Below, in pieces: positions 1-8,558 of a stretch of 64,000 bases of DNA. The notes beneath the pieces are model-generated. The model made no database searches and had not been told where the DNA came from. It saw only the letters and a program-made list of their open reading frames with translations. How positions within the stretch are numbered: position 1 is the stretch's first letter; every line of letters starts with the position of its first letter. The stretch lies in the NCBI RefSeq assembly GCF_001293465.1, contig NZ_JSYZ01000026.1:93502-157501 (forward strand), in the 5' to 3' direction. Source of the DNA: Pseudomonas asplenii. GTDB taxonomy: Bacteria > Pseudomonadota > Gammaproteobacteria > Pseudomonadales > Pseudomonadaceae. The position numbers and the translations under genes were made by a program.

Positions 1-834
1 GCGCAGCACTTGCGGGGCGAAGGCATACACGGCGAACACCGGGATGACCGAGCAGGTCCAGAACATGGTCACGAACAGCATGCGCTTGCCGTAGCCTGAG
101 TGCAGCAGGCTGAGGATCGAGACTTTGCGCTCGGCCGGCTCCTCCGGCAGGTTGTCCAGCGAGTACGACGGACCGAACACCTGCTGGATGATCGCCTCGG
201 CTTCCTGGGCGCGACCTTTCTTGAGCAGCCAGCGTGGCGACTCGGGCGTGCCCAGGCGTACCAGGAACAGCAGCGCGCCAATCACCGCGGCACTGGCCAG
301 AACCAGGCGCCAGGCATCGGGGCCGGCGAAGTGGAGCAGAAGCTCGCCCACCAGGTAGGCGAAGGCGGCACCGGCGAACCAGAGGATGGTCAGCGTCGCC
401 AGGCGTGGGCCGCGATACTTGCGCGGCAGGAATTCCACCAGCAGGGCGGTGGCGACCGGGTATTCGATGCCGATGGCGGCCCCCAGCAGCAGGCGGGCGA
501 TGAAAATCTCCTCGCCGGACTGGGCCCAGAGCTGGGCCAGCGAGCAGAGGATGAACAGGGTCGGGCCGACGAAGAAGATCCGCTGGCGGCCGAAGCGGTC
601 GGTCAGCCAGCCGCCGACGAAACCGCCGAAGAAGATGCCGATCAGCGCCGAGGCGGCGATCAGGCCTTGCCAGAAGGCGTTCAGGCTCAGGGCGGCGGCC
701 ATGTGCACGATGGCCACGCCGACGATGCTCAGTACATAACCGTCGACGAAGGAGCCGCCGCCGGAGCGGACGGTCAGGCGCTGGTGAAAGCGGTTGAGGG
801 GGGCGTCTTCGATCGAGTGATGGTTGTTTTTCAT
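1..834 (-). CDS. MFS metabolite transporter, 3' end cut by window edge
   Basis: Major facilitator superfamily permease of the inner membrane; the first 278 codons are present and the C-terminal half lies outside the window. Translated from the ATG at 834 it begins MKNNHHSIEDAPLNRFHQRL and contains the loop 2-3 signature GGWLTDRFGRQR plus alternating hydrophobic segments. The end of the visible part is an LLKKGRAQEAEAII-type central loop as in sugar/organic-acid proton symporters. It lies 124 bp downstream of, and on the same strand as, the FAD oxidoreductase, suggesting joint transcription and import of that enzyme's substrate. Family assignment is firm; the substrate cannot be read from sequence. 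Confidence 0.85.
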   Translation of the reverse strand, partial: MKNNHHSIEDAPLNRFHQRLTVRSGGGSFVDGYVLSIVGVAIVHMAAALSLNAFWQGLIAASALIGIFFGGFVGGWLTDRFGRQRIFFVGPTLFILCSLAQLWAQSGEEIFIARLLLGAAIGIEYPVATALLVEFLPRKYRGPRLATLTILWFAGAAFAYLVGELLLHFAGPDAWRLVLASAAVIGALLFLVRLGTPESPRWLLKKGRAQEAEAIIQQVFGPSYSLDNLPEEPAERKVSILSLLHSGYGKRMLFVTMFWTCSVIPVFAVYAFAPQVLR

Positions 835-958
835 ATTGTCTCCACGTGTTGATCGTTCGCAGCTTCCGGCCTGATGCGGACGGGGCCGGGCCGCACCGCG
901 ACATCCGGGGAACGTCGCGGCAAATCGTTCAGGGGCCCGGCTGGAGCGGGCCCGGCTT

Positions 959-2278
959 TCAGCTCTCCGCGCCGGCGCGGTACTGACCCCAGCGCAGGTT
1001 CATGTTCACGCCCATCGACAGAAACGGTTGTGGCGGGTTGGCGCAAGGGCCCGGGGCCTTGAGCAGGAACCGGGTGAGTTCGTCTTCCTGGCCACTGAGC
1101 CAGTCGCCCAGCAGCTTGCCGGTGGCGGTGCCGCGGGTGACGCCCAGGCCGTTGCAACCCAGGGCGCCATAGACGTTGGGTGCCAGTTGGCCGAAGAAGC
1201 CGTTGTGGTTGCGGGTCATCGCCAGGGCTCCGCCCCAGGTGTATTCGAAATCCACGTTGGGCAGCATCGGGAAGCGCCGGGTGTAGGAGGCGCGGTGACG
1301 CTCGATGAAGCGCTCCAGGTAGCGCTCCCGGGCGCGGCCGTCGGGGTTGAAGCTGAAGCTGTTGCGGATCAGCAGGCGCTGGTCCGGGGTGCGGCGCACG
1401 GTGGTGCCGAACGGGTCGGCGGGGATGATGCCCCAGTACGGATCGCCGCCCAGGCGCGCCTGTTCTTCGTCGGTGAGCGGGCGGGTGATGCTGGCGTAGG
1501 TGAAGATCGGCAGCATGCGGCCCTTGAGGAAACCGAAGTGCATGCCGAACGCGTTGTTGGCCAGGACCAGGCGGTCGGCCTCGATGCTGCCGTTGGCATG
1601 CTTGAGGACGATGCGCGGGCTGTACTCGACCTCGAGGATCGGCGTGTGTTCATACAGGCTGACGTTGCCGGGCAGGGTGTCGGCCAGGCCCTTGACCAGG
1701 GCCGACGGCTGGATCAGCGCGGTGCCGGGAGTGAACAGCGCCTGGCGGTAGAAGCCGGTGCCGACCCGCTGGCGCAGGGCCTCGGCGCCGACCATCTCGC
1801 ACGGTTCGCCGAGTTTCTCCAGGCCACGCCGGTAGGCGTCGAGCACGGCCATGCCGCGATCCTCGACGGCGGCCTGGTACTTGCCGCAGAAGGTCATCTG
1901 GCAGTCGATGCCGTAGGTGTCGACCAGTTGCTTGAGGTAGCGCTGGCCGGACAGGTTCAGCTTGAGCACGGTCCTGGCGGTGTCGATGTCGCCGATGTAG
2001 TCCTCGGCGCCGATATCGTGGGGCAGGTCGATGGCGAAACCGGCGTTACGCCCGGAGGGGCCGAAGCCGACCTCCTGGGCTTCCACCAGGATTACTTCAT
2101 CATTCGGATGGCCCAGCGCCAACTGGCGGGCGGCGGCCAGGCCGGTGAACCCGGCACCGACCACCACCCAGCGCGCCTTGGAGTGGCCAGTATGCGCGGG
2201 ACGGGCCTGGCGCTTCTGGCTGAGGTGATACCAACCGCAGGTCTTGTCGTCGGCTGGAAGGGAACTGATCTGTACCAT
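959..2278 (-). CDS. FAD-dependent amine oxidoreductase (DAO/PuuB-like)
   Basis: Oxidoreductase of the D-amino-acid oxidase/gamma-glutamylputrescine oxidase type, predicted to oxidise a C-N bond of an amine or amino acid using FAD. The Rossmann dinucleotide motif VVVGAGFTGLAAARQLA lies near residue 40 and the second FAD signature VGFGPSGRNAGFA follows about 40 residues later. The C-terminus has the typical GALGCNGLGVTRGTATGKLL closing motif. I chose the ATG at 2278 because an AAGAGCGG stretch precedes it; an in-frame ATG at 2305 (9 codons longer) is possible but has no clear ribosome site. It faces a GntR regulator across an intergenic region with two TGTATACA boxes, so GntR control is likely. 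Confidence 0.85.
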   Translation of the reverse strand: MVQISSLPADDKTCGWYHLSQKRQARPAHTGHSKARWVVVGAGFTGLAAARQLALGHPNDEVILVEAQEVGFGPSGRNAGFAIDLPHDIGAEDYIGDIDTARTVLKLNLSGQRYLKQLVDTYGIDCQMTFCGKYQAAVEDRGMAVLDAYRRGLEKLGEPCEMVGAEALRQRVGTGFYRQALFTPGTALIQPSALVKGLADTLPGNVSLYEHTPILEVEYSPRIVLKHANGSIEADRLVLANNAFGMHFGFLKGRMLPIFTYASITRPLTDEEQARLGGDPYWGIIPADPFGTTVRRTPDQRLLIRNSFSFNPDGRARERYLERFIERHRASYTRRFPMLPNVDFEYTWGGALAMTRNHNGFFGQLAPNVYGALGCNGLGVTRGTATGKLLGDWLSGQEDELTRFLLKAPGPCANPPQPFLSMGVNMNLRWGQYRAGAES

Positions 2279-2342
2279 GGGCACCGCTCTTTTGTTATTT
2301 GACATCACCCGTGGGCGACACGGATCGCCACGGAAAACTTGA

Positions 2343-2350
2343 TGTATACA
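2343..2350. promoter_or_regulatory. Candidate GntR (FCD-type) operator 1
   Basis: Palindrome TGTATACA 65 bp upstream of the FAD oxidoreductase start, within the divergent 466-bp intergenic region shared with the GntR gene. The same octamer recurs at 2642-2649. FCD-family GntR proteins commonly bind short TNGTATACNA-like palindromes. Binding is inferred. Confidence 0.5.
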
Positions 2351-2641
2351 TGTTGTATCCACAAATATGCGGCAGGTTGTCGCGGCTGTCGAGTGCCGTT
2401 GGGCATGCTCGTGAGCAAAGCGCTGCAAATGTCGTTGGCAGACGATGGGATGTCGCAGGCAAACTGGTCGACCTGGACGGCGTGCCGGGAAACCGGCTGA
2501 AGAGGGCAAGCACGTCTCGGAAATCGGTGTTTGTCGATTTCCGACAGATTCATACTTAAAACCGACTATTTTTCGTAGGACGAATGTTGGCTAAGTGATT
2601 GATTTAAAATGGAAAACTCTGAATCCATCTTGTGTTCGTTG

Positions 2642-2649
2642 TGTATACA
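2642..2649. promoter_or_regulatory. Candidate GntR (FCD-type) operator 2
   Basis: Second TGTATACA, here extended to the perfect 10-bp palindrome GTGTATACAC (2641-2650). It lies about 95 bp upstream of the GntR start codon and fits an autoregulatory site paired with the box at 2343. Confidence 0.55.
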
Positions 2650-2744
2650 CAGTGAATTCAATGGATTGACCGCGCCCGAGTTGCGTGGGAGTCTGTTCTC
2701 AACCACGGTGCCATCACTGGCATCCAGAACACCGGAGGTCCCTG

Positions 2745-3437
2745 GTGAAAAGTGGCAAAACTGGGCTTTACGAAGACCTGAAGCGGCAGATCCTGACGAT
2801 GGAGCTCGATCCTGATCAGGTTCTGGATGAGGTCACCTTGAGTGAGCGCTACGGTCTTTCTCGCACCCCGGTTCGAGAAGTGTTTCGGCGCCTGGAAGGT
2901 GAGGGCTACCTGGATATTCGCGAGAACCGTGGAACCCGGGTGATCCCGATGAACCATTCGACGCTGCGTAATTTTTTTCTGGTAGCACCGATGATCTACG
3001 CTGCCATTGGGCGCCTGGCGGTGCAGAACTTCACACCGGCGCAGTTGGAGGAGCTCAAACAGACCCAGCAGCGTTTTCGGCAGGCCTCGGTGGAAAGAAA
3101 TCCCCTGGCTCTGGCGCTGGAGAACAACCGCTTTCACGAAATCATGGGTGAAATGGCCGGCAACCCGTACCTGAAGCCGAGCCTGTCACGGTTGTTGATC
3201 GATCACGCACGGATCGGCCACACGTTCTACCGGCCGCGTGATCAGGACATGGAGCAACGCCTGGATCTATCGGTGGAACACCACGACGAGTTCATCGATG
3301 CGATCGCCAGGCACGATGAAAACCGGGTGGTGGACCTGGTGTTCGAACACTGGGAGCTGTCGCGAGCGAACATGCAGATGTTCATTGCCCCGCAGGCACT
3401 GAAGGCCGACTCGCTGGTGGAGGGCCCCTTGAGTTAA
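2745..3437 (+). CDS. GntR-family transcriptional regulator (FCD domain)
   Basis: 230-residue repressor-type regulator. The N-terminal winged helix-turn-helix covers roughly residues 5-70 (GLYEDLKRQILTMEL, then SRTPVREVFRRLEGEGYL, the classic GntR recognition helix). An FCD all-helical effector domain follows, with the metal-binding pattern ENNRFHEIM, SRLLIDHAR and VEHHDEFIDAI. The start is GTG 2745, set by GGAGG at 2734-2738 with 6-nt spacing; the upstream in-frame ATG at 2685 lacks such a site. It is divergent from the FAD oxidoreductase/MFS pair and upstream of the ABC operon, so it could regulate either. FCD regulators usually sense small carboxylates. Confidence 0.9.
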   Translation: MKSGKTGLYEDLKRQILTMELDPDQVLDEVTLSERYGLSRTPVREVFRRLEGEGYLDIRENRGTRVIPMNHSTLRNFFLVAPMIYAAIGRLAVQNFTPAQLEELKQTQQRFRQASVERNPLALALENNRFHEIMGEMAGNPYLKPSLSRLLIDHARIGHTFYRPRDQDMEQRLDLSVEHHDEFIDAIARHDENRVVDLVFEHWELSRANMQMFIAPQALKADSLVEGPLS

Positions 3438-3800
3438 ACGTTGGCGTGTGGTGTGTCGAGGTTCGAAGGTATGACGGCACCGGTCGCTGTGGCGTGGTAC
3501 CTACCAACCCTCGAGGGCGACACCTGCCATTCCCCGGCTGCTGGTACAGGGCCGGTCTGTCCGCGAGGGCACAGGCTCACCGAATACGGTCAGGGTCTTT
3601 TCAATATTCCTGAATAACAGCGTCATCGCTGACGTTGTACAGAACTTCCGGCAGAAGCTTTTGCCGGGAATGGGTTGCTACGCGCCGTAAAAGAGGATTC
3701 AGACACTCGCATCGACAATAAAAACAAACATCAAAACTCCAACAACAATAGCAAGTGCTTGTTCTGCCGTTACAAAAAATAACCAATTCGGGGAACCACC
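3438..3800. other. Intergenic region between gntR and the ABC operon
   Basis: 363 bp without a convincing gene. It should hold the ABC operon promoter; the last 100 bp are A-rich, and GGGGAA precedes the binding-protein ATG. No clear operator palindrome or RNA gene was recognised. Confidence 0.5.
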
Positions 3801-4652
3801 ATGAAGATGTTTAAGAAAGCGTTCTGTGCCTTGGCTCTGGCGGCGGCAGTTGTTCTGCCGACCCACGCCGAAGAAAAAACCATCACCATGGGCACCTTGT
3901 CCTGGGAAGATTTGACACCCATCACCGGTATTACCAAAAAAGTGCTGGAAGATCAGGGCTATACCGTCAAGGTCACCCAATTCTCCGAGTGGGGTATCGC
4001 CTACGCGGCATTGGGCAAGGGCGATGTGCAGATCCTCGCCTCGCAGATCGACTATGCCGCCAATGACTACTGGAACAAGAACAAGAACCGGCTCGAGAAG
4101 ATCTCGCCGGTTTCCTACGGCCTCTACCAGGCCATCGCCGTCCCCAACTACGTGACCATCAATTCCCTGGAAGAGCTCAACGCCAATGCCGACAAGTTCG
4201 GTGGCAAAATCATCGGTATCGAACCCGGTTCGGGCCTGATGAGCGACGCGGCCAACGCCGTCAAGGCCTATGGCCTCAAGCTCAACCTGCTCGAAGGCAG
4301 TACCGCGGCGATGACCGCCGCCCTCAAGGCCGCCGTGGACCGCAAGGAATGGATCGCCGTGGCGATCTGGGATCCGTCCTGGATGACCCAGAAGTTCGAC
4401 GTCAAGTTCCTCGCCGACCCGAAAGGCATCTTCCCGCCACCGCAAGGCTACTACTGGATTGGTCAGAAGGGCTTCAGCGCCGCCAATTCCCGTGCGCGCG
4501 AAGTGATCGCCAGTGTCTATGTGCCGCTGGCCGACATCAAGGCGATCAATGGTGCCGTCAAGGATGGCAAGAGCATGGACGCGGCAATCAAGGACTGGAC
4601 CGACAGTCACGCCGAACTGCTCAAACGCTGGGAAAACATCAAGAAAGACTGA
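3801..4652 (+). CDS. Glycine betaine/quaternary-amine ABC transporter, periplasmic binding protein
   Basis: OpuAC/ProX-type substrate-binding protein, 283 residues. A Sec signal peptide (KKAFCALALAAAVVLPTHA, cut after about residue 23) exports it to the periplasm, where it would deliver ligand to the downstream permeases. The mature start has the TLSWEDLTPITGITKKVLED segment typical of choline/betaine/carnitine binders. Aromatic residues that could form a cation-pi cage recur (W35, W65, YW around 92-93, WDPSW). It is the first gene of a five-gene run (binding protein, ATPase, two permeases, racemase-like enzyme). The exact ligand is unknown; context favours a betaine, perhaps an N-methylated proline. 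Confidence 0.9.
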   Translation: MKMFKKAFCALALAAAVVLPTHAEEKTITMGTLSWEDLTPITGITKKVLEDQGYTVKVTQFSEWGIAYAALGKGDVQILASQIDYAANDYWNKNKNRLEKISPVSYGLYQAIAVPNYVTINSLEELNANADKFGGKIIGIEPGSGLMSDAANAVKAYGLKLNLLEGSTAAMTAALKAAVDRKEWIAVAIWDPSWMTQKFDVKFLADPKGIFPPPQGYYWIGQKGFSAANSRAREVIASVYVPLADIKAINGAVKDGKSMDAAIKDWTDSHAELLKRWENIKKD

Positions 4653-4727
4653 TTGTTTTGAAACTTGCCAGCTGCCGAACTTGAATGCATTACAGGCCTG
4701 AACTTAAAAAGGCCGGACGGGATTGAT

Positions 4728-5840
4728 ATGAGTACGCAAACAGTAGACGCCCAAGAAGTACTGGTGAGTTGCCAGTCTGTCTGGAAAGTATTTGGCGAGC
4801 GCTCCGAAGAGGCGATGCGCGCGGTCATTGAAAAGGGGCTCTCGAAGAAACAGATACTGCATGACTACAGTTGTGTCGTGGGGGTATCGGACGTCAATCT
4901 GGAAGTGCGCCGTGGTGAGATCTTCTGCATCATGGGCCTGTCCGGCAGCGGCAAGTCAACCTTGATCCGGCTGTTGAACAAACTCATCACGCCCAGTGCC
5001 GGCAAGGTGCTGGTCAAGGGGCGTGAACTCAATTCGCTCAACCCCCAGCAACTGCGTGACATGCGTGCCAAGCACATTGGCATGGTGTTCCAGAGTGTGG
5101 CCCTGCTGCCACACCGCACGGTGCTGGAAAACACCGCCTTCGGCCTGGAGGTACAGGGTGTACCCAAGGCCGAACGGCTGAAAGTGGCCGAACGGGCCTT
5201 GGCCAAGGTCAGTCTCAGCGATTGGGCCAACCGCTACCCCAACGAACTCTCCGGCGGCATGCAGCAGCGTGTCGGCCTGGCCCGCGCCATCACCGCGGAC
5301 CCTGAAGTGATCCTGATGGACGAACCGTTCAGCGCGCTCGACCCGCTGATCCGTCGCCAATTGCAGGATGAATTCCGCCAGTTGACCAAGGAACTGGGCA
5401 AGTCGGCGGTGTTCATCACCCACGACCTGGAAGAGGCGATCCGCATCGGCGATCGCATCGCCATCATGAAGGACGGCATGATCATTCAGGTCGGTACGGC
5501 CGAGGACATCGTGCTCAACCCGGCCGACGACTATGTGGCTGAATTCGTCGCCGGCATCTCGCGCCTGCACCTGGTCAAGGCGCATTCGATCATGGCTCCG
5601 GTGGCCGTGTTCCAGCAGGTCCATCCGGGCGTCGACGTGTCGCGCCTGGCCCAGGTGGCCTCGGATGCCGACCTGGACCACATCATCGGCCTGGCGACCC
5701 AGTCCGAGCGTGATGCGCTGGCGGTGGTCCAGGCCGGCGTGGTGGTCGGGGTGATCACCATTCGCGACCTGCTGCGCGGCGTGCAAGGCATCGCCAACGA
5801 GCACGCCGAAGTGGCCGGCGAACTGCGGGAGAGGGCGTGA
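4728..5840 (+). CDS. Betaine/proline ABC transporter ATP-binding subunit (ProV/OpuAA-like)
   Basis: 370-residue cytoplasmic ATPase driving the importer. Visible motifs: Walker A GLSGSGKST, Q-loop VFQSVALLPHRTVLEN, signature LSGGMQQRVGLARA, Walker B VILMDEPFSALDPL, switch His in FITHDLEEA. The long N-terminal extension with VFGERSEEAM and KKQILHDYSC is typical of the glycine betaine subfamily. The C-terminal part after about residue 280 resembles a degenerate CBS pair. The start ATG at 4728 follows 75 bp after the binding protein gene; an upstream in-frame ATG at 4665 is less likely. Confidence 0.92.
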   Translation: MSTQTVDAQEVLVSCQSVWKVFGERSEEAMRAVIEKGLSKKQILHDYSCVVGVSDVNLEVRRGEIFCIMGLSGSGKSTLIRLLNKLITPSAGKVLVKGRELNSLNPQQLRDMRAKHIGMVFQSVALLPHRTVLENTAFGLEVQGVPKAERLKVAERALAKVSLSDWANRYPNELSGGMQQRVGLARAITADPEVILMDEPFSALDPLIRRQLQDEFRQLTKELGKSAVFITHDLEEAIRIGDRIAIMKDGMIIQVGTAEDIVLNPADDYVAEFVAGISRLHLVKAHSIMAPVAVFQQVHPGVDVSRLAQVASDADLDHIIGLATQSERDALAVVQAGVVVGVITIRDLLRGVQGIANEHAEVAGELRERA

Positions 5841-5842
5841 TC

Positions 5843-6691
5843 ATGGCCTTCGAAAGCTTCCCCGAACAATTCGACAGCACGGTCGATGCGATGCTCGAAT
5901 GGCTTCAGGATAACGCCTCCTCGCTGTTCGACGGCATCAACGCCGGGCTGCAGGGCCTGTACCAGGGCCTGTACTGGCTGCTGCAACTGCCACCGTTCTA
6001 CGTGACGGCGCTGTTGCTGGCGTTGCTCGGCTGGCGCCTGGCCGGCTTGCGTTTCGCCCTCGGCACGCTGGCGGCCATGCTGTTCTGCGCGCTCATCGGT
6101 ATGTGGGGGGAAACCATGAGCACCCTGGCACTGGTGGTGGCCGCCACCGTGCTGGCGCTGCTGGTCGCCATTCCGCTCGGCGTGGTGGCGGGCCTGCTGC
6201 CGGCCCTGGACCGGATCGTGGAGCCGGCACTGGACCTGATCCAGACCCTGCCGCCCTACATCTACCTGCTGCCGGCCATCGCCTTGCTCGGCTATGGCCC
6301 CGGTACCGCGCTGATCGCCACCTTCATCGTCGCCTTCGCTCCGGCGTTTCGCCTCACCGCGCTGGGGATCCGCATGACGCCCACCGCGTTCGTCGAACTG
6401 GGTCACGCCAGCGGTGTGACCGGCTGGCAGATGTTCAGCAAGATCCGCCTGCCGTTCGCCCTGCCGAGCATCATGGCCGGGGTCAACCAGAGCCTGATGA
6501 TGGCCTTCGGCATGGTGGTGATTGCCGGCATCGTCGGTTCCGGTGGGCTGGGACAAGTGATCTACAACGCCATCCGTACCCTCGACATCGCCACTTCGAT
6601 CGACGCCGCCATCGCCATCGTGATCCTGACCATGGTGATCGACCGCATGGCCCAGAGCGCCACCCCCAAAGCCCGGGAGAATCGCGAATGA
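5843..6691 (+). CDS. Betaine/proline ABC transporter permease 1 (ProW-like)
   Basis: 282-residue inner-membrane permease of the BPD_transp_1 superfamily with five to seven hydrophobic segments. The EAA loop is recognisable as FVELGHASGVTGWQMFSKIR followed by LPFALPSIMAG, which docks on the ATPase. I chose the ATG at 5843 because GAGAGGG precedes it by 7 nt; a GTG at 5837 overlapping the ATPase stop is too close to that site. It shares 4 bp (ATGA) with permease 2, so the two are translationally coupled and probably form a heterodimer. Confidence 0.9.
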   Translation: MAFESFPEQFDSTVDAMLEWLQDNASSLFDGINAGLQGLYQGLYWLLQLPPFYVTALLLALLGWRLAGLRFALGTLAAMLFCALIGMWGETMSTLALVVAATVLALLVAIPLGVVAGLLPALDRIVEPALDLIQTLPPYIYLLPAIALLGYGPGTALIATFIVAFAPAFRLTALGIRMTPTAFVELGHASGVTGWQMFSKIRLPFALPSIMAGVNQSLMMAFGMVVIAGIVGSGGLGQVIYNAIRTLDIATSIDAAIAIVILTMVIDRMAQSATPKARENRE

Positions 6692-7542
6692 ACCTCGCCG
6701 ACCTGCAGTTTTCTCCAGGGCGCTACATCGCGCCGGTGGTCGATTGGCTCAATACCAACCTGCACGGCTTCTTCGCGGCCGTGAGCAGCCTGATCTCACT
6801 GGTGCTCGGCGCCGTGGAGTCGGCTTTCCTGGCCCTGCCACCGCTGGCGGTGATCGCGATCGTGTTCATCGGCACGCTGCTGGCGGCGCGCCTGCGCGTG
6901 GCGATACTGGCGGTGGTCATGCTCGGCTTCTGCCTGCTCGCCGGATTGTGGACCGCCTCGATGCAGACCATCGCGCTGGTGTCGGTGTCGGTGCTGATCT
7001 CGGTGAGCATCGCCTTCCCGCTGGGTATCCTGGCTTCGCGCATCAAGCGGGTCGACGCCATGCTCAGCCCGCTGCTGAACGTGATGCAGACCGTGCCGCC
7101 GTGGGTCTACCTGATCCCGGCGGTGATGATCTTCAGCCTTGGCCGCGTGCCGGCGATCATCGCCACGGTGATCTACGGCATTCCACCGATGCTGCGCCTG
7201 ACCACCCTGGCGTTCAACCAGATCCCCAAGCACATGCTGGAGCTGGGCAACGCCATGGGCGCTTCGCCGCGCACCATCCTCTTCAAGATCGAAATCCCGC
7301 TGGCCATGCCGACCCTCCTGGTCGGCCTGAACCAGTGCATCCTGCTGTCGCTGGCGATGGTGGTCCTGGCCGGGCTGGTCGGTGCCGGTGGCCTGGGCGC
7401 CGAGGTGACCCGTGGGCTGACGCGCATGGAAATGGGCCTGGGCCTGCGGGCGGGGCTGGCGATCGTCGCCGTCGCCTTGCTGCTCGACCGCGTCTCGCGC
7501 GGCGTACTGGAACGCAATCGGCAGCCACGCCACGGGAAATGA
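6688..7542 (+). CDS. Betaine/proline ABC transporter permease 2 (ProW-like)
   Basis: 284-residue inner-membrane permease paralogous to permease 1. The EAA loop is HMLELGNAMGASPRTILFKI followed by PLAMPTLLVGLNQ; the DAMLSPLLNVMQTVPPWVYL region matches the corresponding helix in ProW/OpuAB. Start ATG 6688 overlaps the preceding stop by 4 bp. Two non-identical permeases rather than a homodimer is a variation seen in some Pseudomonas betaine importers. Confidence 0.9.
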   Translation: MNLADLQFSPGRYIAPVVDWLNTNLHGFFAAVSSLISLVLGAVESAFLALPPLAVIAIVFIGTLLAARLRVAILAVVMLGFCLLAGLWTASMQTIALVSVSVLISVSIAFPLGILASRIKRVDAMLSPLLNVMQTVPPWVYLIPAVMIFSLGRVPAIIATVIYGIPPMLRLTTLAFNQIPKHMLELGNAMGASPRTILFKIEIPLAMPTLLVGLNQCILLSLAMVVLAGLVGAGGLGAEVTRGLTRMEMGLGLRAGLAIVAVALLLDRVSRGVLERNRQPRHGK

Positions 7543-7547
7543 TCACC

Positions 7548-8546
7548 ATGAAGAACAGCTTTTTCTGCATCGACGCACACACCTGCGGCAACCCGGTACG
7601 ACTGGTGGCGGGTGGCGCACCGATGCTGCCGCACCTGCCCATCGCCGAGCGCCGCGAGTTGTTCGTCGAGCGCCATGACTGGGTCCGCCAGGCGCTGATG
7701 TTCGAGCCGCGCGGTCATGACGTGATGTCCGGCGCGATCCTCTACCCGCCGTATCGCGACGACTGCGACGTGGCCGTGCTGTTCATCGAGGTCAGTGGTT
7801 GTCTGCCGATGTGCGGCGCCGGGACGATCGGCCTGGTCACCAGTGCCCTGCAGGAAGGGCTGGTGACGCCACGGGTGCCCGGCAAGCTGGCGCTGGAAAC
7901 GCCGGCTGGTCGGGTCGATGTCGAGTACCGCATGCAGGAAGGCCGGGTCAGCAGTGTGAAGATGCTCAACGTCACCAGCTACCTGCATGCCACCGATGTG
8001 ACGGTGGAGATTGAGGGAGTAGGGTGGCTAAGCGTGGACATCGCCTACGGCGGCAACTACTACGCGGTGGTCGAACCCCAGTCGAACTGGCCTGGGCTGG
8101 AGGGCGCCAAGGCCTCCACGCTGATTGCCCTGAGCCAGAAGCTGCGCAGCGCATTGGCCTCGGTGATCGACCCGGTCCATCCGCTCGATGAGCGCATCCG
8201 TGGCGTGCATCACGTGATCTGGTGCGACCAGCCGGACAACCCGCAGGTCGATGGGCGCTGCGCGGTGTTCTATGGCGAGCAGGCCATCGACCGCTCCCCG
8301 GGCGGCACCGGCACCAGCGCGCGCATGGCACAACTTCACGGCCGTGGCCGGCTCGCGGTGGGCCAGGATTTCCGCCACCAGAGCCTGATCGGCACCACCT
8401 TCACCGGACGGGTCGAGGCACAGACCACGCTCGGTGCCCATACCGCTATCCAGCCCAGCGTAACGGGTTGGGCCAGGGTCACCGGATACAACACGATCGT
8501 CGTCGACGACGAGGATCCGTTGGCCCATGGCTTTCAGATCACTTGA
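7548..8546 (+). CDS. Proline racemase-superfamily enzyme with Cys/Gly catalytic pair
   Basis: 332-residue cytosolic protein of the proline racemase / 4-hydroxyproline epimerase / trans-3-hydroxyproline dehydratase superfamily. The start CIDAHTCGNPVRLV is family-typical. The first catalytic cysteine is present (C89 in PMCGAGTIG, though the usual MCGHGTIG histidine is Ala). The second motif reads DRSPGGTGTSA: Gly252 replaces the Cys of racemases/epimerases or the Thr of dehydratases. Reaction is therefore uncertain; a one-base or dehydratase/lyase-like activity is conceivable. It is the last gene of the betaine importer operon. ATG 7548 has GGGA 10 nt upstream; ATG 7539 overlapping the permease stop is an alternative. 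Confidence 0.85.
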   Translation: MKNSFFCIDAHTCGNPVRLVAGGAPMLPHLPIAERRELFVERHDWVRQALMFEPRGHDVMSGAILYPPYRDDCDVAVLFIEVSGCLPMCGAGTIGLVTSALQEGLVTPRVPGKLALETPAGRVDVEYRMQEGRVSSVKMLNVTSYLHATDVTVEIEGVGWLSVDIAYGGNYYAVVEPQSNWPGLEGAKASTLIALSQKLRSALASVIDPVHPLDERIRGVHHVIWCDQPDNPQVDGRCAVFYGEQAIDRSPGGTGTSARMAQLHGRGRLAVGQDFRHQSLIGTTFTGRVEAQTTLGAHTAIQPSVTGWARVTGYNTIVVDDEDPLAHGFQIT

Positions 8547-8558
8547 TATGAGCAATAC

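Noticed and set aside
1028..2302. 424-codon + strand frame opposite the FAD oxidoreductase
   Set aside because: Same GC-bias shadow; the minus-strand product has clear FAD motifs.
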